Below, one piece after another: positions 1 to 5,372 of a stretch of DNA of 5,410 nucleotides (within the stretch, counting starts at the first letter, position 1; each line of letters starts with the position of its first letter). Below the pieces are notes generated by a model. That model saw only the letters and a list, made by a program, of their open reading frames with translations. It was not told where the DNA came from and ran no database searches. The stretch spans positions 1 through 5,410 of the forward strand of contig DBRO01000097.1 in NCBI GenBank assembly GCA_002306005.1. Reading direction: 5' to 3'. A program made the translations under genes and the position numbers. The DNA comes from Ruminococcus sp. UBA1366. Lineage in GTDB: Bacteria; Bacillota; Clostridia; Oscillospirales; Ruminococcaceae.

Positions 1-206
1 AAATTCCGGTCATAATGCGCAGTGGTAAACAGATACGTTCCCACGTTTTTGTAGCCCGCCGCAATCGCGCCTTTATAATGCTCCTCGAATTTGCTGTCGG
101 TGCTGTCGCTGTACGCGGCGCGCAGAATCACGCCCTCCACGCCTGCGGCTTTTGCTTTGGTAAAATCCATTTTACCCTGCCATTTGGAAATATCAATATA
201 GTCCAT
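1..206 (-). CDS. GH25 family lysozyme (muramidase), N-terminal part, cut by window edge
   Basis: The 68 visible residues begin MDYIDISKWQGKMDF and match the start of the glycoside hydrolase family 25 barrel. The first strand carries the DISxWQG motif with the active-site-region Asp5 and Gln10. Next come GVILRAAYSDSTDSKFEEHY (the 'xIIRA...D..F..N' strand and loop) and AAGYKNVGTYLF (the 'A.AAG..VG.Y.F' strand). In this family the enzyme hydrolyses the MurNAc-GlcNAc bond of peptidoglycan, and the catalytic DxE pair lies further on, beyond the window. The ATG at 206 is preceded by AGAAAGGA with 8-nt spacing. The fold starts at residue 3, so there is no signal peptide or membrane anchor, as in phage endolysins and some cytosolic muramidases. 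Its promoter carries LexA-like operators. The family call is confident; the physiological role (prophage lysis, bacteriocin release or wall turnover) is unknown. Confidence 0.85.
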   Translation of the reverse strand, partial: MDYIDISKWQGKMDFTKAKAAGVEGVILRAAYSDSTDSKFEEHYKGAIAAGYKNVGTYLFTTAHYDRN

Positions 207-227
207 TTCATCCGTCCTTTCTTGATT

Positions 228-241
228 AGAACAATTGTTCT
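228..241. promoter_or_regulatory. LexA/SOS-box-like operator 1 (perfect palindrome)
   Basis: AGAACAATTGTTCT is a perfect 14-bp palindrome. It has the GAAC-N4-GTTC core of the Gram-positive LexA (DinR) box, whose B. subtilis consensus is CGAACRNRYGTTYC. It sits right at or just downstream of the predicted transcription start of the GH25 gene, where a bound repressor would block initiation. LexA as the binder is inferred from the core motif only; another dimeric repressor remains possible. Confidence 0.6.
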
Positions 242-249
242 TTACATAT

Positions 250-278
250 AGGATAACATAAGAACATACGTTTGTCAA
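250..278 (-). promoter_or_regulatory. Promoter of the GH25 gene
   Basis: On the minus strand a perfect -35 TTGACA (273-278) is followed after exactly 17 bp by TATCCT (250-255). Transcription would start near 242-243, leaving a leader of about 36 nt. The -35 is the right arm of an inverted repeat, TGTCAA-N5-TTGACA (273-289), and AT-rich DNA lies just upstream. Two operator-like palindromes flank or overlap this promoter. Confidence 0.75.
261..274. promoter_or_regulatory. LexA/SOS-box-like operator 2 (between -35 and -10)
   Basis: Read on the minus strand this is CAAACGTATGTTCT, which agrees with the B. subtilis LexA consensus CGAACRNRYGTTYC at 12 of 14 positions (mismatches at positions 2 and 14). 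It lies inside the -35/-10 spacer and touches the -35 hexamer. Its centre is 33 bp from that of operator 1, about three helical turns, so two dimers would sit on the same face of the DNA. Confidence 0.5.
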
Positions 279-288
279 GTACTTTGAC

Positions 289-302
289 ACAAAAATTTTT
301 GT
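289..302. repeat. AT-rich palindrome upstream of the GH25 promoter
   Basis: ACAAAAATTTTTGT is a perfect 14-bp palindrome with an A5T5 centre. It lies just upstream of the -35 of the GH25 promoter, where it could act as a bent or UP-element-like sequence. It is too AT-rich and has too weak a stem to be a terminator. The role is inferred from position only. Confidence 0.35.
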
Positions 303-365
303 ATCATTCTATTTTATTCATTCGGACGGACGAGCGTGACTGGTTTTTCGATTTCGCGACCACAC

Positions 366-402
366 GAAAAAGCGCGGAAGAACTCCAAAAAGCTCTTCCG
401 CG
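366..402 (-). terminator. Rho-independent terminator downstream of ilvE
   Basis: On the minus strand, CGCGGAAGA (394-402) pairs perfectly with TCTTCCGCG (373-381) around a 12-nt loop, followed by CTTTTTC (366-372). The 9-bp GC-rich stem plus T-tract is a classic intrinsic terminator, about 100 nt beyond the ilvE stop. It separates ilvE from the co-oriented GH25 gene. An outer pair of arms (CCACAC at 360-365, GTGTGG at 405-410) could extend the fold. Confidence 0.8.
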
Positions 403-500
403 TTGTGTGGTTTCTTACAAAAACAATGCTAGAATCAAGAATCACAGAAAAATTCCAAACAATACGTTTGAATTGCAAGCCATCAGAAATTCCTCTCCGG

Positions 501-1571
501 CTACTTGACCTCCACAATCCAATGGTACTTGTCTTCGATGTCGCCGTACTGCATTCCCGTCATGGTATCATACAGCATTTGGGATATTTTACCGATTTTG
601 TTGTCGTTAATCAGCATCACTTTCTCGCCCCATTTTAAATGTCCTACGGGCGAAATTACCGCCGCTGTACCCGTGCCGAACACCTCGTCCAGCTTGCCCT
701 CATCGGAGGCTTTTGCAATTTCTTCAATGGTAATCCTGCGTTCTGTCACTTTATAACCCTTGTCGCGCAGGATTTCAATTGCCGATTTTCTGGTAATTCC
801 CGGCAGAATTGAACCCACCAACTCCGGTGTAAGAATTTCGCCGTTCACCACAAAAAAGATGTTCATTGCGCCGACTTCTTCGATATATTTTTTCTCCACG
901 CCGTCCAGCCAAAGTACTTGCGAATAATTCTGCTGGTGCGCTTCGTCCTGTGCAATCAGCGAAGCCGCATAGTTTCCAGCAGTTTTGGTATAACCCATAC
1001 CGCCCTTCACGGCGCGAACGTAATTTTTTTCCACATAGATATTCACCGGACTAAGCCCCGTGGAATAATACGGTCCGGAGGGCGAAAGAATGATGATAAA
1101 CATATAGTGGTCCGCAGGGCGAACGCCAATATACGGATCCACAGAAATAATAAACGGACGGATATACAGCGAGGCGTTTTCCGTATGCGGAACCCAGTCT
1201 TTTTCGACCTTTAGCAAGGCCAGCAGTGCATCCAGCGCGTCCTGCTCATCCAGATGCGGAATGACCAGTCTTTGGTTGGAAACATTCAGGCGCTTGAAGT
1301 TTTCATCCGGACGGAACAGCTGAATTTTGCCGTCCTTGGTGCGGTAGGCTTTCAGCCCCTCAAAGACTTCCTGTCCGTAATGCAGACACATGGAGGCAGG
1401 TGAAAGCTCCAGATTGCCATACGGCACAATGCGGGCATCATGCCAGCCTTTTCCGGTGGTATAGTCCATAATAAACATATGGTCGGTAAAAATTTTACCG
1501 AAGCCCAGTTTACTTTCGTCCGTGGGCTTTTCCTTGGGCGATGTGGTTAGTTCGTATTTGATGTCAAGCAT
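501..1571 (-). CDS. ilvE: Branched-chain amino acid aminotransferase (BCAT)
   Basis: This PLP-dependent fold-type-IV aminotransferase interconverts Leu, Ile and Val with their 2-oxo acids using 2-oxoglutarate/glutamate (EC 2.6.1.42), in the cytosol. The 356-residue product is full length and of the longer, eukaryotic-like BCAT type. Recognisable segments are GQEVFEGLKAY (66-76), LFRPDENFKRL (85-95), SLYIRPF (134-140), GGMGYTKTAGNYAAS (190-204) with Lys196 as the expected Schiff-base lysine, QVLWLDG (218-224), EEVGAMNIFFV (231-241) with the conserved Glu, LPGITR (256-261) and FGTGTAAVISPVG (298-310), a phosphate-binding region. The ATG at 1571 follows AGAAGGA (1578-1584) at 6-nt spacing. The gene is monocistronic, with its own promoter and terminator, and diverges from metA. 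The short leader of about 40 nt leaves no room for a T-box. Confidence 0.96.
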   Translation of the reverse strand: MLDIKYELTTSPKEKPTDESKLGFGKIFTDHMFIMDYTTGKGWHDARIVPYGNLELSPASMCLHYGQEVFEGLKAYRTKDGKIQLFRPDENFKRLNVSNQRLVIPHLDEQDALDALLALLKVEKDWVPHTENASLYIRPFIISVDPYIGVRPADHYMFIIILSPSGPYYSTGLSPVNIYVEKNYVRAVKGGMGYTKTAGNYAASLIAQDEAHQQNYSQVLWLDGVEKKYIEEVGAMNIFFVVNGEILTPELVGSILPGITRKSAIEILRDKGYKVTERRITIEEIAKASDEGKLDEVFGTGTAAVISPVGHLKWGEKVMLINDNKIGKISQMLYDTMTGMQYGDIEDKYHWIVEVK

Positions 1572-1617
1572 CAGTAATCCTTCTTTCGTTGGGTTTCCCC
1601 TTTTTTCGCTATTCTAT

Positions 1618-1646
1618 ATTATAACCCATTCCGCCGAATTTTGCAA
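1618..1646 (-). promoter_or_regulatory. Promoter of ilvE
   Basis: On the minus strand, TTGCAA (1641-1646) and a perfect TATAAT (1618-1623) are separated by 17 bp. The predicted start is near 1611, about 40 nt before the ATG. The leader contains no obvious hairpin, leader peptide or riboswitch. Confidence 0.8.
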
Positions 1647-1723
1647 GAGCTTACCCGAATTTTCCGCATGATGTTCATATATTATTAACTTTTAAAGCTG
1701 AAATCTAACCCGAAAGAAAGCAG

Positions 1724-1752
1724 TTGAAAAATTTCGCAAAATATGCTACAAT
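1724..1752 (+). promoter_or_regulatory. Promoter of metA
   Basis: TTGAAA (1724-1729) and TACAAT (1747-1752) are spaced 17 bp apart, with a predicted start near 1759. The leader is only about 30 nt and ends in the ribosome binding site AGAGAGGA (1775-1782), so a SAM riboswitch or methionine T-box is excluded. The spacer holds a partial CodY-like match, AAATTTCGCAAAATA (1729-1743; 11 of 15 against AATTTTCWGAAAATT), which may be chance. Confidence 0.75.
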
Positions 1753-1788
1753 AGAATTGCTGACTTTATAAGAAAGAGAGGACTTTCT

Positions 1789-2712
1789 ATGCCGATACGC
1801 ATACCGGATCATCTTCCGGCTTACTCCACGCTGATTGAAGAAAACATTTTTGTGATTCCCGATGACCGCGCGGAGCATCAGGATATTCGCCCGCTGCGGA
1901 TTGCAATTTTAAATTTAATGCCCAACAAAATTACCACGGAAACGCAGATTATGCGCTTGCTCAGCAACACGCCTATTCAGGTAGATGTGGAACTGATGCA
2001 GGTTTCTTCTCATAAATCGAAAAATACCTCCGCAGAGCATATGTTTAAATTTTACCGAACTTTTGACGAAATGCGCGATGAGCGCTTTGACGGGCTGATT
2101 GTCACGGGTGCGCCGATTGAGCTGTTGAACTTTGAGAATGTGGATTACTGGCAGGAGCTGACTGAGATTTTTGAATGGACAAAAACTCATGTGTTCTCCA
2201 CCATCCACATTTGCTGGGGCGCACAGGCGGGGTTGTACTATCGGTACGGTGTTCCCAAATACGACCTGCCGCAAAAAATGTTCGGGGTGTTTCCGCACAC
2301 GACGAATTATCCGAATCATCCGCTTTTGCGTGGGTTTGACGATGTGTTTGAAATTCCCCACTCGCGCCACACGGAAATCCGCCGTGAGGATGTGGTCGCC
2401 GTGCCGGAACTTGTTATTTTGGCGGAATCGCCGCTTGCCGGTGTGAGCGTGCTTTGCGACACGCAAAACCGGAATTTCTTCCTGACCGGACATTCCGAAT
2501 ACGACCGCATGACGCTTGCCGGAGAGTATTTCCGCGATATAAACAAAGGCTTGGACATTGCCCTGCCCTACAATTATTTCCCGGAGAACAACCCGCAAAA
2601 CACTCCGCGGTTTTCTTGGTGCTGTCAGGCGAATTTGATGTACTCCAACTGGCTGAACTACTGCGTTTATCAGCAAACCCCGTTTGATTTGCGTGAACTG
2701 GATAACCTGTAA
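1789..2712 (+). CDS. metAA: Homoserine O-acetyltransferase, MetA type
   Basis: This enzyme activates the hydroxyl of L-homoserine with an acyl-CoA, the first committed step of methionine synthesis, in the cytosol. The 307-residue protein is full length for the MetA (HTS, glutamine-amidotransferase-like) family. Family landmarks include [11 protein letters not shown] at the N-terminus, LNLMPNK (41-47), [17 protein letters not shown] (105-121), [15 protein letters not shown] (140-154) with nucleophile Cys142, and TGHSEYD (233-239) with His235 and Glu237. Residue 111 is Glu. In this family Glu111 goes with acetyl-CoA use (as in Bacillus cereus MetA) and Gly111 with succinyl-CoA use (E. coli), so acetyl transfer is predicted despite the common 'succinyltransferase' label. 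The ATG at 1789 has AGAGAGGA 6 nt upstream. TAA is followed directly by an in-frame TAG. The gene is monocistronic with its own terminator. Confidence 0.96.
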   Translation: MPIRIPDHLPAYSTLIEENIFVIPDDRAEHQDIRPLRIAILNLMPNKITTETQIMRLLSNTPIQVDVELMQVSSHKSKNTSAEHMFKFYRTFDEMRDERFDGLIVTGAPIELLNFENVDYWQELTEIFEWTKTHVFSTIHICWGAQAGLYYRYGVPKYDLPQKMFGVFPHTTNYPNHPLLRGFDDVFEIPHSRHTEIRREDVVAVPELVILAESPLAGVSVLCDTQNRNFFLTGHSEYDRMTLAGEYFRDINKGLDIALPYNYFPENNPQNTPRFSWCCQANLMYSNWLNYCVYQQTPFDLRELDNL

Positions 2713-2715
2713 TAG

Positions 2716-2753
2716 AAAACAGCGGAATGCAGATAGCATTTCGCTGTTTTTTT
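2716..2753 (+). terminator. Strong intrinsic terminator after metA, possibly bidirectional
   Basis: Left arm AACAGCGGAATGC (2718-2730) pairs with GCATTTCGCTGTT (2736-2748) as a 13-bp stem with one G-U pair and a five-base AGATA loop. A T-run to 2753 follows, starting 4 nt after the metA stop. On the opposite strand the stem has one A-C mismatch and is followed by TTTTCTATT, so it may also stop the converging zinc-ribbon operon, whose last stop codon is 43 nt away. Confidence 0.92.
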
Positions 2754-2795
2754 GACATCTCATACATTTATACTTTTTCTACTATTGGCAACAGC

Positions 2796-3461
2796 CTAAT
2801 AAAAAATCTTCTCCGGCGCCCAATCGCCATCCTCAATTTCATAACTGCTGGGAGAACCGCTAAAATAAACCGTCTCAAAACTGCCGTCGCAAGTTCCCTC
2901 CGCCTGCGTTGGATACCCGCCTATATAATGGTCCTCCGAGGTTTTACCATAATATGCTAGAATTACTGTGCCGTCATCGATATAGACCGCCCATGATGAA
3001 TCTGCAGAAGACGAATCCAACAAATCCAATACATCGTAAATAAAATCCGTATCATCGCTTGAAGAAAAGGTTTGTCCGTTGCTCATTCCATACCAACCGC
3101 TCGAAATCGGTGTGCCTTCTGCCATTGCATTGCCGGCTATTGCGGTTGCAGAGCGATATATGGTTGCGGCATTGTCATTTGCGGTTTCGATTTTTGCGTT
3201 ACTGACATAAACAGAAAGCCGGTCGTTACCGCCTGCTTCCTGTGAATCTTCCTTATCCTCGGAATCCTTTTCCACCGAAGCTGATACCGGACTGAGTACA
3301 GTTCCCAAAATTACGCCCGCCGAAAGAAGAAGCAACACGACAATTTGAAGTATCATACCCATTTTTAGATTTGACGCGCCGGTTTGAAATAAAGTCTGGC
3401 AGGAAGGGCACTTTGGCTCGTGATCCTGCACATAGCCCCCGCATTTTGGACATATTTTCAA
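2796..3461 (-). CDS. Zinc-ribbon, single-TM protein with pilin-like extracellular domain (function unknown)
   Basis: I do not recognise this as a named protein. From the TTG start it has 221 residues. It contains a four-Cys zinc ribbon (MKICPKCGG...KCPSC; Cys4, 7, 18, 21), a short linker, one hydrophobic segment at about 34-57 preceded by Lys33, an acidic stalk (about 63-75) and an acidic C-terminal domain with many Ser and Gly. By charge the ribbon is cytoplasmic and the tail extracellular. The tail contains SNAKIETANDNAATIYRSA (87-105), SSGWYG (120-125) and WAVYIDDGTVILAYYGK (157-173). This order resembles the C-terminal part of pilin-like proteins of gut Clostridia, from memory of such sequences and not from an alignment. 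The normal prepilin leader is absent. The gene is second in an operon, 19 nt behind the 410-residue zinc-ribbon protein, which suggests a shared membrane complex. Existence of the gene is well supported; function is open. Confidence 0.85.
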   Translation of the reverse strand: MKICPKCGGYVQDHEPKCPSCQTLFQTGASNLKMGMILQIVVLLLLSAGVILGTVLSPVSASVEKDSEDKEDSQEAGGNDRLSVYVSNAKIETANDNAATIYRSATAIAGNAMAEGTPISSGWYGMSNGQTFSSSDDTDFIYDVLDLLDSSSADSSWAVYIDDGTVILAYYGKTSEDHYIGGYPTQAEGTCDGSFETVYFSGSPSSYEIEDGDWAPEKIFY

Positions 3462-3469
3462 AGCGATCC

Positions 3470-3476
3470 CCTCCTT
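3470..3476 (-). promoter_or_regulatory. Ribosome binding site that fixes a TTG start
   Basis: On the minus strand AAGGAGG lies 8 nt before TTG (3459-3461), whose next codons read KICPKCGG. The only upstream ATG in frame (3542) lies inside the preceding gene and would add 27 residues of overlapping, unrelated sequence. The zinc ribbon normally sits at the very N-terminus. TTG at 3461 is therefore the better start. Confidence 0.85.
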
Positions 3477-3480
3477 ATGT

Positions 3481-4713
3481 TTATACGGCTGCCGCTGTTT
3501 TTGTTCTTTTATAATAAATGAACTTTTTAATGATAATTCCAAGGATTATCAATACAACGCCCGCCGCTGCATAAATAGCAGTGGTTTTTATCATTTGCGA
3601 CTGTACTATTCCGATGATGTCGGAAATAAAGCCGTCCACATAAACATCATCGCCTGCTTTGTCGCCAATCGCATCCACAATGAATCCAATACAGGCAAAT
3701 GCAATGGTGTAAATTCCGGAAACAACTGTGAGCAAAACGCCCAGTGCCGTTAATGAACCTCCGTCACGGCCTTGCGAATACCGGAATACAATCGTATAAA
3801 TCATCAAGAGCAACAAAACAATTCCGGTAAGAATAAACAGCACCGGAGAAGCAATCACACTCACAAGCGTTCTTGTCCATGAAAAACTGCCGTGTCTTCC
3901 TACTTGGTCTTCCAGCATGGTGTTGTATTCATCCGTGTATTTATAAATCGCGGAGATGACTTCATCAGAATCAATATTACTGCCGTAAATCTCTTCAATT
4001 TCACTGCGATTTTGAAGATATGCGGTCGCGATGTCTTCCGCCTCAATGCCTTCCGGTTCATCACCGGTCATATAGGAATTCACTAAATCTTCCACTGCCT
4101 CATCAAAAAAGCCCTGTGCATCTGTGATTTCCATAATTTCGCGCACATCTTTTTTATCCAAACTGCCGCTGCTCATGCTAATCATGGCGCTTTGGCTATT
4201 TGCCTTTTGCAAAATATACTCTTCCACCGTCGGATAGGTTTCTTCGCCATCTTGATACACACCAATTAATGTAATATCCGTCATATCGATTTCCGAAGTA
4301 AGCGTATCTACCATTTTATCGCTGCCCACAGCCCGCACAGATGCTGATGCTAGGAACACAAACAAAAGCAGTAGGATGAAAAAGTACAGGATTCCCAGTT
4401 TGAAATGATAGCCGCCGGAAGGCGTTTTTGCCGCAATGGCAACCTGCGGCTGCGCCATCGGTGCTGGATTTTCCGGATATGGATTTTGCACATAGGGATA
4501 TGCCCCATACGATTCCTGTGCCGGCGGGGGCGCTTGCTTGACGGCTACTTGCCCTGCGTTGTTGTTCCATTCATGATTTTGCTCGGTGGCTTGTGTACCC
4601 GTAGGAATCTGCGGTTCGGCTTGCGTATTTGTCTCCTCTCGCAAATTCTGCCCGCAAAAAGGACAAAATGAACTGCCATCCTTTATTTGCTTTCCGCAAT
4701 GAAAACAAAACAT
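3481..4713 (-). CDS. Zinc-ribbon four-TM membrane protein (function unknown)
   Basis: This is an uncharacterised 410-residue protein. The N-terminal zinc ribbon reads MFCFHCGKQIKDGSSFCPFCG, with Cys3, 6, 17 and 20. A Gln/Pro/Asn-rich disordered linker follows (about 25-100). Hydrophobic segments lie near 104-126, 282-310, 320-346 and 376-400. The TM1-TM2 region (about 127-281) is a large acidic, mostly helical domain predicted outside the cell. The TM2-TM3 loop (RYSQGRDGG) and the C-terminus (KKFIYYKRTK) are basic and therefore inside, which fits the positive-inside rule with the ribbon in the cytoplasm. The ATG at 4713 follows GAAAGGGGA at 5-nt spacing. The longer frame to 4770 is rejected because it has no such site and begins inside the promoter region. 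Zinc-ribbon membrane proteins of this layout are common in Clostridia but their roles are not established. It is first in a two-gene operon. Confidence 0.88.
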   Translation of the reverse strand: MFCFHCGKQIKDGSSFCPFCGQNLREETNTQAEPQIPTGTQATEQNHEWNNNAGQVAVKQAPPPAQESYGAYPYVQNPYPENPAPMAQPQVAIAAKTPSGGYHFKLGILYFFILLLLFVFLASASVRAVGSDKMVDTLTSEIDMTDITLIGVYQDGEETYPTVEEYILQKANSQSAMISMSSGSLDKKDVREIMEITDAQGFFDEAVEDLVNSYMTGDEPEGIEAEDIATAYLQNRSEIEEIYGSNIDSDEVISAIYKYTDEYNTMLEDQVGRHGSFSWTRTLVSVIASPVLFILTGIVLLLLMIYTIVFRYSQGRDGGSLTALGVLLTVVSGIYTIAFACIGFIVDAIGDKAGDDVYVDGFISDIIGIVQSQMIKTTAIYAAAGVVLIILGIIIKKFIYYKRTKTAAAV

Positions 4714-4769
4714 GATAATCCCCTTTCGTTTTTTATGCTGTCCGATATTTCGTGATTTTACTTCACACA

Positions 4770-4797
4770 ATTATAACATTCCATTTGATTATAACAT
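4770..4797 (-). repeat. Direct repeat of ATGTTATAAT containing two -10 elements
   Basis: The decamer ATGTTATAAT occurs twice on the minus strand (4788-4797 and 4770-4779) with an 18-bp period. The downstream copy is a second perfect -10 without a good -35. It may give a secondary start site or be a half-site pair for a regulator overlapping the transcription start. In such AT-rich DNA, chance is possible. Confidence 0.4.
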
Positions 4798-4816
4798 ATT
4801 TGTTTCATGAATTCAA
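4788..4816 (-). promoter_or_regulatory. Promoter of the zinc-ribbon operon
   Basis: On the minus strand, TTGAAT (4811-4816), 17 bp, then a perfect TATAAT (4788-4793). The transcript would start near 4781, about 68 nt before the ATG at 4713. Confidence 0.75.
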
Positions 4817-4897
4817 GGATTATTTTGTATTTTTTTGACTTTGTATACTCGTTTCCTGCAAACATCTGCTAAAATGAAAAAAAACTTATGTTGGCTC

Positions 4898-4926
4898 TTG
4901 CTTTTTTTCTCGTCATTGTGTATAAT
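4898..4926 (+). promoter_or_regulatory. Promoter of the OadG-like gene
   Basis: TTGCTT (4898-4903), a 17-bp spacer and a perfect TATAAT (4921-4926). The start would be near 4933, giving a leader of about 28 nt that ends in the ribosome binding site GAGGAG (4948-4953). It diverges from the zinc-ribbon promoter; the two -35 elements are about 80 bp apart. Confidence 0.7.
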
Positions 4927-4960
4927 AAAAGAAGATTATTTTTTAGTGAGGAGCCTTGCC

Positions 4961-5308
4961 ATGTATCAGTATTATCTTGCCAACGCCGCGGCGCTCTCGC
5001 AGGAAAACGCCAGTTACCTGCTTGCGGGAATTGCGGCAGTTTTAGTGATTGTTTTCTTCCTCGCGGCAGTTTCGTTAAGCCGTACCGGAAAAATCCTCGG
5101 CTTGTTGAATAAAAAGCCTTCGGTTTCTGTTCCTGCAGCGCCCGTTGTGGAAGCCGGCATTGATGAGGAAACCGTTGCCGCCATCACCGCGGCAATTGTA
5201 GCTTACGAACAGGAAACCGGTAAAACCATGCGGATTCGCAGCATCCAGCGCACACAGCGTCCGGCTTGGGCAGCAGCGGGCATTGCCGAAAACACAAGAC
5301 CTTTCTAA
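4961..5308 (+). CDS. OadG/MmdD-like small subunit of a sodium-pumping decarboxylase
   Basis: The 115-residue protein has a short N-terminus, one TM helix (about 19-39, LLAGIAAVLVIVFFLAAVS), a Pro/Val/Ala-rich linker (53-65) and a C-terminal helix and tail (69-115). The tail reads EETVAAITAAIVAYE...MRIRSIQR...PAWAAAGIAEN. The 'IxAAxxAY...(V/I)RSI...PxWxxAG' pattern is typical of the OadG family, the small subunit that ties the carboxyltransferase to the sodium-pumping beta subunit of oxaloacetate or methylmalonyl-CoA decarboxylases. The His-containing zinc-binding tail described for Klebsiella OadG is not seen, as in delta/MmdD-type members. The ATG at 4961 is preceded by GAGGAG at 7 nt. The in-frame extension upstream to 4835 runs through the promoter and is rejected. 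It probably heads the operon, with partner subunits expected to the right. Family assignment is fairly sure; the substrate of the complex cannot be told. Confidence 0.82.
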   Translation: MYQYYLANAAALSQENASYLLAGIAAVLVIVFFLAAVSLSRTGKILGLLNKKPSVSVPAAPVVEAGIDEETVAAITAAIVAYEQETGKTMRIRSIQRTQRPAWAAAGIAENTRPF

Positions 5309-5326
5309 CATTTAAAAGTGCATATT

Positions 5327-5353
5327 AAAGGGCTGGGGTACCGGCTCTTTTTT
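5327..5353 (+). terminator. Terminator-like hairpin between the OadG-like gene and the next gene
   Basis: AAAGGGCTGG (5327-5336) pairs with CCGGCTCTTT (5341-5350) as a 10-bp stem with two G-U pairs and a GGTA tetraloop, then TTT to 5353. It lies 18 nt after the stop and 19 nt before the next start codon. It could be a leaky intra-operon terminator, an mRNA-stabilising 3' structure, or a true terminator. Confidence 0.65.
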
Positions 5354-5372
5354 ATCCGGAAATGAGGACAGC

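Noticed and set aside
15..251. 78-codon plus-strand frame opposite the GH25 gene
   Set aside because: It is antisense to a recognised GH25 domain and crosses its promoter and operators; no independent support.
403..500. Possible small gene or RNA in the spacer after ilvE
   Set aside because: Apart from one outer terminator arm I see no start with a ribosome binding site, promoter or stable structure.
314..517. 67-codon minus-strand frame overlapping the ilvE end
   Set aside because: It runs through the ilvE terminator hairpin, has no ribosome binding site of its own and no recognisable content.
1572..1788. Possible SAM riboswitch, T-box or leader peptide between ilvE and metA
   Set aside because: Predicted leaders are about 40 and 30 nt, with no terminator hairpins or conserved T-box/SAM elements.
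1915..2763. 282-codon open frame on the minus strand opposite metA
   Set aside because: It lies fully antisense to a clearly identified MetA, its product has no recognisable motif and is rich in Arg, Val and His in a shadow-frame manner, and it runs through the metA terminator hairpin.
3462..3542. Upstream ATG for the 221-residue zinc-ribbon protein
   Set aside because: It overlaps the end of the preceding gene and places 27 residues before the ribbon; the strong AAGGAGG before TTG at 3461 decides the start.
4714..4770. Upstream ATG for the 410-residue zinc-ribbon protein
   Set aside because: It would start inside the promoter/leader region without a Shine-Dalgarno site; the ATG at 4713 has one and begins right at the ribbon.
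4835..4960. N-terminal extension of the OadG-like protein by 42 residues
   Set aside because: It would lie over the TTGCTT/TATAAT promoter and has no good ribosome binding site, whereas the ATG at 4961 has GAGGAG at 7 nt and gives the normal family length.
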